Of a stretch of DNA of 64,000 nt, positions 45,768-56,163 are shown one piece after another. A model generated the notes under the pieces. That model was not told the DNA's origin. It did no database searches and worked only from the letters and a program-made list of their open reading frames with translations. The first letter of the stretch is position 1. Each line of letters opens with the position of its first letter. Origin of the DNA: Wyeomyia smithii (lineage: Eukaryota; Arthropoda; Insecta; Diptera; Culicidae); NCBI RefSeq assembly GCF_029784165.1, contig NC_073695.1, positions 8,292,820-8,356,819 of the forward strand. The letters are read 5' to 3'. Made by a program: the position numbers and the translations under genes.

Positions 45768-45870
45768 CCTAGCTTCGGCTGGACATATACTAAAATTGAA
45801 ACGATACAGAGAAGATTAGCATGGCCCCTGCGCAAGGATGACACGCAAAATCGGGAAGCGTTCCACATTT
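45766..45870 (+). ncRNA. U6: Full-length U6 snRNA copy fused to a LINE (retropseudogene)
   Basis: About 105 bp nearly identical to metazoan U6 snRNA. It includes the 5' stem-loop with the TTCG-type loop, CATATACTAAAATTG, GATACAGAGAAGATTAGCAT (contains the ACAGAGA box), GGCCCCTGCGCAAGGATGAC, and the 3' part ending GCGTTCCACATTT. Against the usual sequence I see changes in the 5' stem, ATTGA for ATTGG, and CGGGAAG for CGTGAAG. It starts at the 5' target duplication and passes directly into LINE sequence, so it arose by template switching during LINE reverse transcription. It is not an independent gene, although a TATA box lies at the right distance upstream. Confidence 0.9.
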
Positions 45871-45883
45871 CTACTATATTAAA

Positions 45884-47124
45884 AACTATAAACTTTATAT
45901 TAGTGAAAACCCTTGTAATCCTTTTAAAACAGGGGTTGGTATAGCAATCAAATCTGAAGTCCCGCACCGCCGTATTCAGATTTCTTCTCCTCTTCAAGTG
46001 GTTGCAGTCGAAATTGATTACCCGATAAAAGCCACTATTGTATCTATATATATATTTCTCCCTCTCATGAAAACACTACCCCATCTTAAGAAATCTATTA
46101 ACCAAGTAATTGATCAATTCTCGTCTCCAGTGATATTGTTGGGAGATTTTAACAGTCACTCTACTTCATGGGGAGGTCGGCGATGTAACTACAGAGGTCG
46201 TATGCTAGAGAATTTACTTGAAGAACAGAATCTTTTTTTACTAAACGATGGGAGTCATACAAGAATCAGCCCAGTAAACGGTCATACAACTGCCATAGAT
46301 CTCTCGATTGTTTCCTGGAACTTTGCCAACTGCTTTACATGGAAGGTTCATGAGGACTGTTGTGGTAGTGACCACTTACCGATTATTATTTCTCTCAATT
46401 GAAATATTCCAGCCACGTTTTCTCGCCCCAGATGGAAATATGAGTTAGCAAATTGGTCTAACTACCAACAAGAAATTGTTTCAATTTTCTCTAGCAGCCC
46501 TCCCTCCTCGCCTAATGCCTTTTCCACTATGATTTTTGACATTGCTCTTAACCACGTTCCCAGAACCAGTGGTAATCCTGGGAAGAAATCTGGTGGAACC
46601 CTGAAGTTAAAAAAGCTATTAAGTTGCGCCGGAAAAAGTTACGTGCTCTTCAAAGAATCCTTGTAGACGATCGTAAGAAATCGAATACATTTGAGGAATT
46701 CAAATCTGCTAGGAATTTAGCCAGAATTGCAATAGACAAAGCTAAGTCAGATAGTTGGAACCGGTTCATAGAGTCAATTAACCCTGAAACTACTTCCAAA
46801 ACATTATGGAGCAACATACACCACCTGAACGGCAACCGTGGGAGTCAACCAATTAATATCAAGATCAATAACCAAATATCATTTGACCCATTTTCTAATG
46901 CTGAACATTTAGCTGATCACTTCTCCTTCGCTTCATCATCTTATAATTACAAGAAAAATTTCCTCGCTCGGAAAAAAGTTTTAGAAGCAGATCCTCCTTG
47001 TTTTGATACTGATATCGATCTTCCCTACAGTAAGGATTTTTGTCTCTTAGAGCTGGAATGGGCTTTGAGTAAACTCAAAGGTTCATCTGCTGGTCCTGAT
47101 GAGATTTGGGTATCCGCTCCTTAA
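45884..47124 (+). pseudogene. LINE ORF2 endonuclease and linker, broken
   Basis: Open from about 45875 with no start codon of its own. It includes GVGIAIKSEVPHR, VVAVEIDYP, VILLGDFNSHSTSWGG, HTTAIDLSI and GSDHLPIIISLN, the second half of an APE endonuclease with GDFN and SDHLP intact. An in-frame TGA at 46400-46402 ends the listed segment, and the frame then continues (ATFSRPRWKYELANW). A frameshift lies near 46590. The RT linker continues at 46624-47124 up to LKGSSAGPDEI, where the frame is lost again. Confidence 0.8.
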
Positions 47125-48078
47125 GAATCTTCCCCTGATTGGGAAATCTATTTTGTTGTCAATTTACAATACTGTTTGGTCTTGAGGAGTTATTCCACAG
47201 GAGTGGAAAACTGGTCTTATTGTTCCCATTCCTAAACCTGGCAAGGACAAATTCATGGCTGATAGTTACAGACCCATTACTCTTTTGAATTGCATTGGCA
47301 AGATCCTGGAGAAGATGGTTAATCGACGTCTGTTATATGAGTTAGAAAAACAAGGGCTGCTCGATGATAGGCAGTTTGCGCTTAGACCAGATAAAGGTAC
47401 TGATGTTTATTCTACCGAGTTGGAAACTATAAAGGATAACTACCGAGAACGAAATATGCATGGAGATGTGGTGTCCTTGGACTTAGCTAAGGCTTATGAT
47501 CGTGCATGGCGTTTCTCTATACTAAAATACTTAGATGAATGGGGAATCAAAGGTCGAATGGGATTCTTTATTCAAAACTTTCTTAAAGACCGGAAATCCA
47601 AGGTGATAATAGGTAACACACAATCAGATATTAAACCACAAGAGAACGGCATTCCGCAAGGGTCTGTTCTTTCTCCGACCCTATTCCTTATTTGTATGCA
47701 ATCCATTTTTGAGATTATTCCTCATAATATAAATATTCTTGTTTATGCTGACGATATTACCTTACTCTCGTTTCACAACTTTAAATCTATAGCTCGGAAA
47801 AGAATGCAATCTGCTATTAATCTTGTATCGCTCTGGGCGGATGAAAGAGGTTTTGCTATTGCTCCTGATAAATCACAACTTCTTCATATCAGTACCAACA
47901 GAAAGAAGCTTGAAAACTTCCTAATCTAAAAATTAACCAAGTCACTATTCCTGCTAAACCAAACCTTAAAATTCTTGGAGTTATTCTTGATCGTTCACTT
48001 AATTTCAAGGGCCATGCGGATGCAATCCGGAAGGATACTGTTAATAAAATTCGGCTTATTTCGACAATTGGGACCAGA
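47125..48078 (+). pseudogene. LINE ORF2 reverse transcriptase, broken
   Basis: Contains QEWKTGLIVPIPKPGKDK, SYRPITLLNCIGKILEKM, VVSLDLAKAYDRAW (motif A; Asp pair position intact), NGIPQGSVLSPTLFLICMQS (motif B) and ILVYADDITLLS (motif C, YADD). A stop (TGA) lies near 47184 and a frameshift near 47925, after which LKINQVTIPAKPNLKILGVI continues. The active-site residues remain, and the damage is by indels and nonsense. Confidence 0.8.
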
Positions 48079-49350
48079 ATGCCTTGTGCCCACAGATCAA
48101 CAATCATCAAGGTTATAAATGCATGGTTACTACCCAAAATGTTTTATGGAGTCGCCTTGTATAGTAAAGGCGGTGATGCAGTTTTTAAAAAGGTTCGTCC
48201 TTTATACAATCGGGCCTTCCGTCTGGCGTCTGGCGTTTTTATCACAAGTCCTACAAAGGTGGCTGAATGTGGTCAACTACCATTTGAGTACTATCTTCTG
48301 GAATGCCTTTCTAGAATATCGGTTCGATGGCTTAGTGTTACTGGCCGTGCTGAGGTTCCATTGATTATCAGAACTAACTGTCTTATCGAACGGACATGCA
48401 AATCTTCAATCCTACCAATAGCACTTATGCCTAGATCTAAACATCGTCCATGGAACCAACACCCTCCTGCCATAGATCTTTCTCTCTCCAATTCAATCAA
48501 GGCCGGTGACTCATGTTTATTTATTCAGCAATATTTCCTCCAATTAATCACTGAAAAATACAAAGAACACTACCATATTTTCACTGACGGTTCAGTTAAA
48601 GACGGTAAGGTTGGTTACGGCAATTTCTGCAAATCATTGGATCTTAGATTGGAATCTTCCCTTCCATCGTTATGCTCTATATTCAGTGCAGAGGCTTTTG
48701 CTCTAATGCAGGCATCCGACATCTGTTCAGATACCGAAAAGCGTTCAGTGATTTTCAGCGATTCTGCCAGTTGCCTTAGGGCTATGCAGTCTGATTTGGT
48801 TAAGCATCCTTGGTTGATTGAAGCTGAAATTAAAGCTAATCTAAACAACGTTGAATTCTGTTGGATCCCCGGTCATTCTGGGATTAAAGGGAATGAAGAG
48901 GCTGATAAACTGGCTGGTTTAGGACGCGAAACAATATTTACTGTTACTCCCATTTCTTCCTCGGATGCTTTCAAGTGGTTGAAGAAGGTTATTAGAAATA
49001 GCTGGGATTCCGAGTGGTTCCGTAACAGATCATGTAACCATCGGAAAATCAAAGATTCTACAATTTGCTGGCCAGATAATAGAAACCCAGTTACACGCCG
49101 TATTATTTCTAGAGTTAGAATAGGACACACGAGTTTGACTCATAGATACATTTTAGATAAGTGTGAACCTCCTGTATGTACTACTTGCGGGACTCCCCTC
49201 ACTATGATTCACATATTGACCGACTGCAGAGCTTTCCATGCCGAACGAGTATTCAATAATTTTGGTAGTTTGGAAGAAGTACTGTCACCTAATAGTGAAG
49301 ATAGCCTAATTAGGTTCCTCAAAGCAACGGATCTCTTCGACAAAATTTAA
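48079..49350 (+). pseudogene. LINE ORF2 RT thumb, RNase H and CCHC end
   Basis: One uninterrupted 423-codon segment. The RT thumb and connection come first. The RNase H domain follows at residues ~175-290, with its four catalytic acids in FTDGSVKDG, FSAEAFAL, FSDSASC and GNEEADKLAG. It closes with a CCHC-like motif (CTTCGTPLTMIHILTDC). The natural stop is TAA at 49348-49350. The RNase H assigns the element to the I superfamily. This part looks intact but lacks an upstream start in frame. Confidence 0.85.
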
Positions 49351-49427
49351 CACCTCTAACTCTGTGACCATAGGGACGAATGACCGTTTGGGGTTAAAGT
49401 CCCTTCAAAATAAATCAATCAATCAAA

Positions 49428-49895
49428 CAAGCAAATCAGTTGACTAGCAGCAGGCAGCAGCATCGGACATCAACACCGATGGCAGTGGGCGAAGGCAGCG
49501 TGGATCAGCAGCGAGCAACAGCGGCGGTGGTAGTGGTTAGCTGCAGTCCAACCTCTTTCAGTTCGGCTCCCCTTCGATCTGAATTGGACCCCACCAGCGG
49601 TAATCCGATTCAGATATCGTTGGGCAAATACAACCCGAAACTGAAAGAGACTCGCACCGCCAGGTGGTTTGAGAAGCCACCATCATCCAGCGTATGTATA
49701 TACAGGGTGTATGCACATAACGTGTGTGAATATTTGAAGCGTGTGTCCCTAATATATAAGGTGTGTGGCTAGCGTGTGTGGCTTGCTTTAAAGCGTGTGT
49801 GTATGTTTATGGCGTGTATGCATGCCTGTAGCGCGTGTGTGCATGTTTAAAGCGCGTGCGGCACCGCCACTGCCACCGCCATCAACGATTTTTAA
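49428..49895 (+). repeat. Leader and tail half of F1 copy c
   Basis: Resumes with the 3' target duplication (49428-49440), then ACTAGCAGCAGGCAGCAG and the F1 leader (CTCTTTCAGTTCGGCTCCCC, GGACCCCACCAGCGGTAATC), and the GCGTGTGTG/ATGTTTA tail. The 110-codon frame here (49440-49772) is not conserved as a frame in copies a, b and d, so I do not call it coding. AGCGTGTGTGGCT at 49771-49783 is the intact version of the site split by an R1-type LINE at 59918/61147. Confidence 0.65.
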
Positions 49896-49903
49896 CGATT
49901 ATT

Positions 49904-50000
49904 AACCCCTCCCCCCCCCCCCCCCGTGGACAAATGCCCATACAAATTCTTTTTTTTTGTAAGGACCATGGACAAACCACACCCCCCCCCTCTCAAGTTG
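49904..50000 (+). repeat. Poly(C) tracts
   Basis: A C-run of about 16 (49910-49925) and another of about 9 (49981-49990), separated by GTGGACAAATGCCCATAC and a T9 run. Simple sequence, prone to length errors in assembly. Confidence 0.8.
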
Positions 50001-50137
50001 TCCACTTGGTATGTGGATGGCCCCTAAGACATCTGTGTTACTCGTGGTGAGATTCGAAAGACAGAGACAGAGAAGGAACTAATTGGCTGGTGCATTGGTA
50101 TTAGGTATGAGACTCAACAGAACAGCTGCGTAAGCTG

Positions 50138-50331
50138 TCAATCAAAGAAATAGTTTTCGGTTTCCGTTATACTCTACTAAATTTTTTGGAAATAAATATT
50201 GAAATTCAGTCCGCAAATATATATTTCGACTGTGGCATACAGTCTTCCTCAGTGCTTATGTGGACTGGTATTTATTTCCAAAAAAAAAATAGTAGAGTAT
50301 AACGGAAACCGAAAACTATTTCTTTGATTGA
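50138..50331. mobile_element. Foldback element, ~60-bp near-perfect arms
   Basis: 194 bp beginning TCAATCAAAGAAATAGTTTT and ending with its reverse complement. The two arms (50138-50198, about 50270-50331) differ only at a few positions around the A/T run. The loop contains two smaller stems (GACTGTGGCATACAGTC and CAGTCC...GGACTG). This is a MITE or foldback element. A transcript would form a long, nearly perfect hairpin suitable for Dicer-2. Confidence 0.75.
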
Positions 50332-50684
50332 TCTCAATCACTCTGCTAAGACGCTCGTTATAGATTTTCTAAATTTGCGTAAGCTGTGTTGAGTCATACA
50401 ACAATCATGAATTTTTTGCCTTAGGAAAATTTCTAAATCTTAATCCCGCCGCTGTCACCAGGATGTACTGTAGGGAGTACAGCAAAGAACCTCTCTTTTA
50501 TGTTTAAGGACTTCCTCGGCCCTCTCGTTCTCTCAGAATGAAAGTTCACTTAGATGTATTAAGTCAGAAAGCTACGAGCGGATTCTCTCTCTATCTCTCA
50601 GTTCCTTAAGAAACTCGCGTACGCAGCCTTTGTGAGATCCCGTGATACGTACCTTACCATGGCATACTTCCATCTTATTATTTA

Positions 50685-50777
50685 TTTGACACGACCCAAT
50701 ACGATATAATGTTGAACGGCGCCAGTATATCTATTGTCTTATTTTTAAAGTATCTCATAAACTAAGGGTAAATTTTC
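50685..50777 (-). mobile_element. Truncated 3' end of the I-type LINE
   Basis: Matches the 3' UTR of the LINE at 35942-40419 (35955-36060): TTATTTGACACG, AATGTTGAACGGCGCCA and AAAGTATCT...ATAACTAA in order. Same orientation (minus). Severe 5' truncation. Confidence 0.7.
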
Positions 50778-50850
50778 GAAGTAGAACTACGTCTCTCAAG
50801 CAGCTAGCTACATAGGGTTATCATTTTATAACACAGTGCAACATTTTTTT
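50778..50850 (+). repeat. 5' tip of an F2 repeat
   Basis: GAAGTAGAACTACGTCTCTC (50778-50797), then AGCTACATAGGGTTATCAT, related to the F2 start GAAGTAGAATACTTCTCTC...GGCTACATAGGGATG. The promoter part is not recognised downstream. Confidence 0.5.
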
Positions 50851-52003
50851 TACCTTGGCTTCTATGTATGATTTTTTGACGAAGTTTGATGCGAAAATAA
50901 ATTTCCCCGAGTTTGAACAAATTTCAAGTTAAGGGACAGCAACAGCGCCATTCTGAACTTTTGTGAAATCGGAAATTTTTGATGTTTTTTAGACGCCATT
51001 TTGTTTCAAGACCAAATATCAAAATTCTATGAGTTTGTCCATATATTTGCATCTTCTCACCCATCTTTAGAAAAAAAAAACAAATCTTAAATCGGACAAA
51101 AAACGGTGATAGCTCAAAACGGCGATTCTAAGAAACCGGTTTTTGCATAGTTGTAGTATATTTCACAGAGCATAATAATATGATAATATGAGTATGTATG
51201 AGCATTAATGGTAATACGCTAATATCTGAAAGTGATAGTCAAATTATATCTTATATTGAATGGAAAAGCCTCGGAAATCGATTGGCAGGTGTCTGATCTG
51301 CAACATGCCGGTTTGCCCCAATTCCCCTACAATAGTAAAATAGGTTCATCTCGACGTTAAATTGACTTAATCTGTTTAATGTAATATCAAGAGGTGAGGA
51401 CTGGCAACAAGGCCCGCTAAGTGTTGTGCGTGTTTTATCTCTACGTGAAATTTAGCTAATTTAAGCTGTTTCCCCCCAAATAATATAAGTATATTCAGTG
51501 AATTTTACAAATTAAGTTCTGCTGGTTACCAGAACAGTGGATAAAGGAGTCACCAGGACATTCTAAGCAAGCTAAGTGACAATTTATTTTGAAAATATGT
51601 TGTTTGTTTTCGAGTCGGTTATTCGAGACGCACAAAAAACACCGACGAATGAAGTACGCTCGCAGCGACGTCTGTTAGCGAATAGAAAAGCGCGAGGTGT
51701 ACATGAAGAAGTTGCGACCTGCATATTTTTCACTCATATTATTGCGTGCGCGTTAGGCAATTCCATTTTACCATTTTACGAACTGCTAGAGTAGGATACA
51801 CGGTATTTGCTGTTCCATGTTTTCTGTGGAAATATTATTCAGGAATTGAGTTCTGAAACGTCTCGTAAAATAGTCTATAGCCGTGTAAGGTCGTTTCTGT
51901 TTTGCTCAAACTGTGAATCGTCGCATCACGGTACTCCAATTTTTCCACTTCTTGCCGATAACGTTCGTGGTTGTGATAAATGCGTGAACGTGTGAATGAT
52001 TTG
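50851..52003. other. No gene recognised
   Basis: AT-rich, with no feature apart from chance frames (51576-51794, 51807-51995). Confidence 0.4.
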
Positions 52004-52735
52004 TTTAGATGATTTTACGCGATGAATAGTCGTCGAAAAGAGCGAGACGTCTGTGCAAGCGCGGCAGTGTTTTTGTAATAACCTATTTCAATTTATGTTT
52101 TCAGCCACTGAAAGGAGCACAACAACAACTATTGATATGTCATGAAAAAGTCTAAAAAGTCCATCACTCTTTTCGGGAACACACTATAACGGACTCTTTT
52201 CATATGTTTTTCGAATCCGTTTTAATTATTTTTTTGCGTTTTCCACTTTAAAAATTTGAAAATTTCAGCTATGGAAGGCAGTCAACCGAGATTTTCTTCA
52301 CATGCCTCTTGTTGTATTTTATAATTCATTTTTAAGAATCTCACATTACACATGATCATATCTACAATGTTTAGATGACTTTATACGGTGAATATGTTTT
52401 CAGCCACCGAAAGCAGCACAATAATTTCTATAGAATTGTCATGAATTAGTTTAATATAAGTTCATCTATTTTATTTTAGCACAACATGACGGATCATTTT
52501 CATATTGTTTTCGAATCTCTTTTTAATATTTCTTTTGCGTTTTCTGCGTTAAAAATTTGGATATTTCAGCTATGCAAGGCAGTCAACCGAGATCTCTTCA
52601 CATGCCATATTACTTCTTATTGTATTTTACAATTCATCTTCATTAATCTCACACTATATGTATATGATCATATCTATATTGTTACATTAATTCAATTAAA
52701 TCATGGTCATATCACTTATCAAAGTGAATCCTGAT
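52004..52735 (+). repeat. Tandem duplication, ~300-bp period
   Basis: Two direct copies. Each has TTTTCAGCCAC(T/C)GAAAG (about 52098 and 52396), then CATAT...TTTTTCGAATC, TTTTTGCGTTTTC, and TTTCAGCTATG(G/C)AAGGCAG with TCAACCGAGAT (52264 and 52565). The offset is about 298-301 bp. The first copy has an extra ~70 bp before the shared part. Non-coding. Confidence 0.75.
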
Positions 52736-53748
52736 CAAAAACCCACCCCACTAACAAAAACTCCCGTCCGTGGTCTTTGTAGGGATGCAGAGGTATACTC
52801 GGTCTCTAAGAAAGCAAAGACTACATTCTAACATTCCTTCCTTATTGAAGGCTTCGTGCGGTACTGGCATAACTCGAAGTTCAGAGCTCCAAGAGGAACG
52901 GGATTGAAAAGTTGGCGTTTAAAATTATCTTTATCGTCTCCAAGAAATCTATGAGCAAGTTAAAAACTTTTAAAGACACATCGACTTATAACTCAGTTTT
53001 TTTGTGGATTTTGAAACAAGTCTTTGTGAAATAAAAGTTTATCACATTTGGTATCATTTGACTGCTACATGGAAAACTTTTAAGTTGTGCCGGAGTTTCA
53101 CGAAACCGGCGATATCCCCACCTGACTGTAAGGACGTGGCCGGCGCCGTTATTGGTCTATGAAAAATCGGGTCATTGAATGATGCACAGTGAGAAGGAAT
53201 TACCACTCCCAGTCGTTCTCTCAGTTGATTCATTGTGCATCATATAAGAAATTTGCTGGAAAATTACCGAGCTATAGGCATTTTTTAAATTGGACACATA
53301 TTGTGACGCTCTATATGTTCAGGTTTTCATTTTACACCGACGAAATTCAAATGACTTGCATTTATTTATTTTGTAAAACACTTGAAAATATAGGATTGAT
53401 GTCATTCAGGTATTTTTAAAAAGGTCGCAAATAAAAATTGGTTCAGCCAAAAAAAATTTAAAACTATGCTTCATGTTTTTATTTTTTGAAGTAGAATACT
53501 TCTCTCAGGAAGTTCGGCTACATAGGGATGTGAAATGAAAATCTAAAACCGAAAAAAGTGAAAAATATGTCCAATTTCAAATGCTAATAAATCGGTTAGT
53601 ATTCGATGGATTTCCTTCGTTCTTGCAGCAATAGATTGGAAAATCTTCTAAGATTCATCCCAAAATAAGATAATTGTAATTTTATTATTCACACTATTGT
53701 ACTATTGAAAATAGTCAAGCCTTTTCAAAACGAAAAATTCGACCTCTG

Positions 53749-53860
53749 ATTGGTCGTTATATGCTTGCTTCCCAAGCACAGTCGACAGGATCATATACCT
53801 TGCAATTGAAAACATGCTATTTGGCCTATATAAGAGCCTGTTTCAGCCGGAGCCGCTCAT
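53749..53860 (+). promoter_or_regulatory. Core-promoter module of F2 copy b
   Basis: ATTGG (53749-53753), CCCAAGCACAGTCGACAGG (53771-53789), TATATAA (53827-53833), then GCCTGTTTCAGCCGGAGCCG and a CAGCAG-rich leader. F2a carries the same boxes at the same spacing (TATATGA in the TATA position), and copy c (56418, 56440, 56497) carries near-identical ones. Confidence 0.5.
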
Positions 53861-53983
53861 AATAGTTCTAGACAGCGACAACAGCAGTCGTCCTTCCTTA
53901 GCAGCAGCAGCACTAGCTCTGTGGTTGGTCACCACGTCTCAGGAGCAGCGCGGTTTTTCTCAGCGTGTGTCGCCAGACAGCCA

Positions 53984-54560
53984 TTATTCCCCCCGTGTTG
54001 GGGCAGCATGAAGATTGCCATCAGGAAATCCAATTTTGGAAATCAAAATGCCTTTTTGAAGGCAAATAAACAAGTCATTGAAAGTTAATAATTTTTGTCA
54101 ACGCAAGCAAGTATTCTGTGTTGCATCCTAGCAATTTAAATTTGTCGCACCCGTCTTATTTACTGAATGTGAAATAGCTTCCACAGTGCATGTTGTCCGT
54201 GTATCTTAATTCCCCCAATGTTAGGGCAGCTCAAAGGTTGTAATTAGCAACCGATTTTGAACAGCAAAATGCTTATTTGAAGGCAAATAAAAAAATAATT
54301 GAAGGTTAATAATTTTCTGGCATCAACACAAGCAGACATTTAGTGCGGGATGCAATCAAATTCTGTTGTAGTTGTCTAATTTTTACTTTCACTTTATTTA
54401 GTAAACCCCCCACTGTAGGGGCAGCGCAAAGGCTGCGATCAGCATAACCGACATTGAATAATAAATTGCCCTGTTAGTACGCATTCACAAAAGCAGTTAG
54501 TTCGACTATGCAGAGCTAATATGAAGTCGATTCAATCAATCAGCATAAACAGAATTTCGT
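53984..54560 (+). repeat. ~190-200-bp internal tandem units of F2b
   Basis: Three imperfect units. Each opens with CCCCCxxTGTTGGGGCAGC-like sequence (53990, 54210, 54405), followed by an AAAGGTTG/AAGATTGC word, GAAGGCAAATAAA, and GTTAATAAT. The copy in F2a (33205-33520) has about one unit less, so unit number varies between paralogues. Confidence 0.6.
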
Positions 54561-55119
54561 CGTCTCCCAGCTGCCAAGTTGCAACATGATGCAACACGCA
54601 ACAGCGAGCAAACGAATTCGCTTGATGTTACAAACCGCAATAAGATACGGGTTAAAACCGTTGCGTGTGTGAGAGCACCATCGGTGTTTATTCGCTGGAT
54701 ACACTATCTACTGAACGCAATAATCTGCTTACATGTGACATGGGGACGGGAACATTTTCTTCAACCAAGCTGCACAACACGACACAAAACATGTTATTTT
54801 GTTGCTTCAATGAGAGTGCTATCGGTCCGACTCGACAAGAAATCATTTTTGTGCATCCGTGCTACGAAACTGAGGAAAAACTTTAGAAACTGAAAAAAGA
54901 GGTGGAGCTTATCAAATGATTGCTCTGAACCAGAATGAAGTCACACATATTTTTCAAGTTATATCATTCCACCACGTACGTAAAATAATTCATTCCTATT
55001 TTCATCCCTATATAAGAGCCTGTTTTAGTCGAAGCCGCTCATAGTAGTTCTGAACAGCGACGACAGCAGTCCTCCCTTAGCAGCAGCGGGAGCGAGCAGT
55101 GGGTACCATCGATAGCGGA

Positions 55120-55360
55120 TAGCGGCCACAACTGTGGCATGGCTGCGAATAAGCGTAGCAGTTTCAGCGGATCTCACCATCGATAGCTGCAGGGCCAGCA
55201 GATGCAGGTACAGCGGATACCAATGGCGGCCACAACTGTGGCATGGCTACGGATAGCGTTGCAGTTGCTCAGCAGTTGGGCCAGCGTATAGCGGCCACAA
55301 CTGTGGCATGGCTATGCATAGCGTAGCTGTTTCAGCGGGTATATCAGCATCGATAGTAGC
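55120..55360 (+). repeat. Three copies of GCGGCCACAACTGTGGCATGG
   Basis: The word GCGGCCACAACTGTGGCATG, itself a partial palindrome (CCACAACTGTGG), occurs at about 55123, 55227 and 55294. Each is followed by CT(A/G)(C/T)G-type sequence and AGCGTAGC/AGCGTTGC. The period is about 65-105 bp, so it is irregular. Confidence 0.7.
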
Positions 55361-55474
55361 AGGATCAGCTGATGCAACGACACTCCCTTCACTAAAATGC
55401 TGTTTCAGTGTGGTAGCGGGAAGCATCAGCAGCAGGCTTGCATGAAGTGAATACATCAGCCAGCAACTTCCTCT

Positions 55475-55625
55475 AAGGCCTCTACCATAGTAGACGCGAA
55501 AAGCGGCGCGAACCGATTCGCTCGGCCGTAGGTTGATGTACAGCTCTACTGATGGCTGCACATTAACCTACAGCTGAGCGAATCAGTTCGCGTCGCTTTT
55601 CGCGTCTATTATGGCAGAGGCCTAA
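55475..55625. repeat. Long inverted repeat (arms ~70 bp)
   Basis: The left arm (55475-55545) contains AGACGCGAAAAGCGGCGCGA and the right arm (55555-55625) its near reverse complement, ending AGAGGCC. The loop is about 10 bp. Only one arm-equivalent is present in F2a (34683-34760), so the inverted duplication is specific to this copy. Confidence 0.75.
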
Positions 55626-56163
55626 TGGAAAAGTTGTATCAGTTTGTTCAGAAGAATATTATTGTCGGTAATATTACAGAGATGCGATTGCGTAAATCCG
55701 ACTTTGAATTGAACAATTGTTCTTTTGAGAACAAATAACACACTTATTTGAAGAGTTTATAGCTTTTGGTACCAATAGCAGTATAGTGACAGCCTCAGCG
55801 GTAGATGCAGATGCAGCCGGTACTTCCCTGAGGCCGATGTAAAGGTAAATGGGAGCAGCACGGCGAAACAGTTCGGGTTATGCTTAGACGCGCGTCATTT
55901 TTCGTTGTTGATATTCCCCACATGAAATGACGCGCTTTCGTATGATAGCGGTGGTGTTGGCGGTAGATGCATTTGCCAACACTTCCTCCAGTGAAGCCGT
56001 GTCTAGTTTTCAATGTGAAAACACCTTTCTCATTGTGTTGACCGTGCGCCTTAGTCCTCACTATCAAGGTAACACAGAGATGTAAGATAAACACTACATC
56101 CTATGATAAATTGAACAATTGTCCTTATAAGGACAACAAATGAATAAATGAAGATTTAATTTT

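Larger units (their letters stand above)
45871..49427 (+). mobile_element. I-type LINE, 5' end replaced by U6
   Basis: The LINE begins within the endonuclease domain directly after U6, so ORF1 and the start of ORF2 are missing. It runs through RT and RNase H to a short 3' UTR (GGGACGAATGACCGTTTGGG, GTTAAAGTCCC) and a tail of AATC repeats (AAATAAATCAATCAATCAAA). Target duplications at both outer ends (45755-45767, 49428-49440) match exactly. The same 3' end, cut to about 60 bp, recurs on the minus strand at 59650-59722. It has several frameshifts and stops, so the insertion is old. Confidence 0.9.

Noticed and set aside
45766..45870. Independent functional U6 gene
   Set aside because: It lies inside a matched 13-bp TSD and is fused to the LINE without a T-run terminator directly after it (TTTCTAC), so a retrocopy is the better explanation; transcription is not excluded.
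49440..49772. 110-codon frame in the F1 leader as a real protein
   Set aside because: The frame is not preserved in the other F1 copies (1436, 12600 and 61400 regions).
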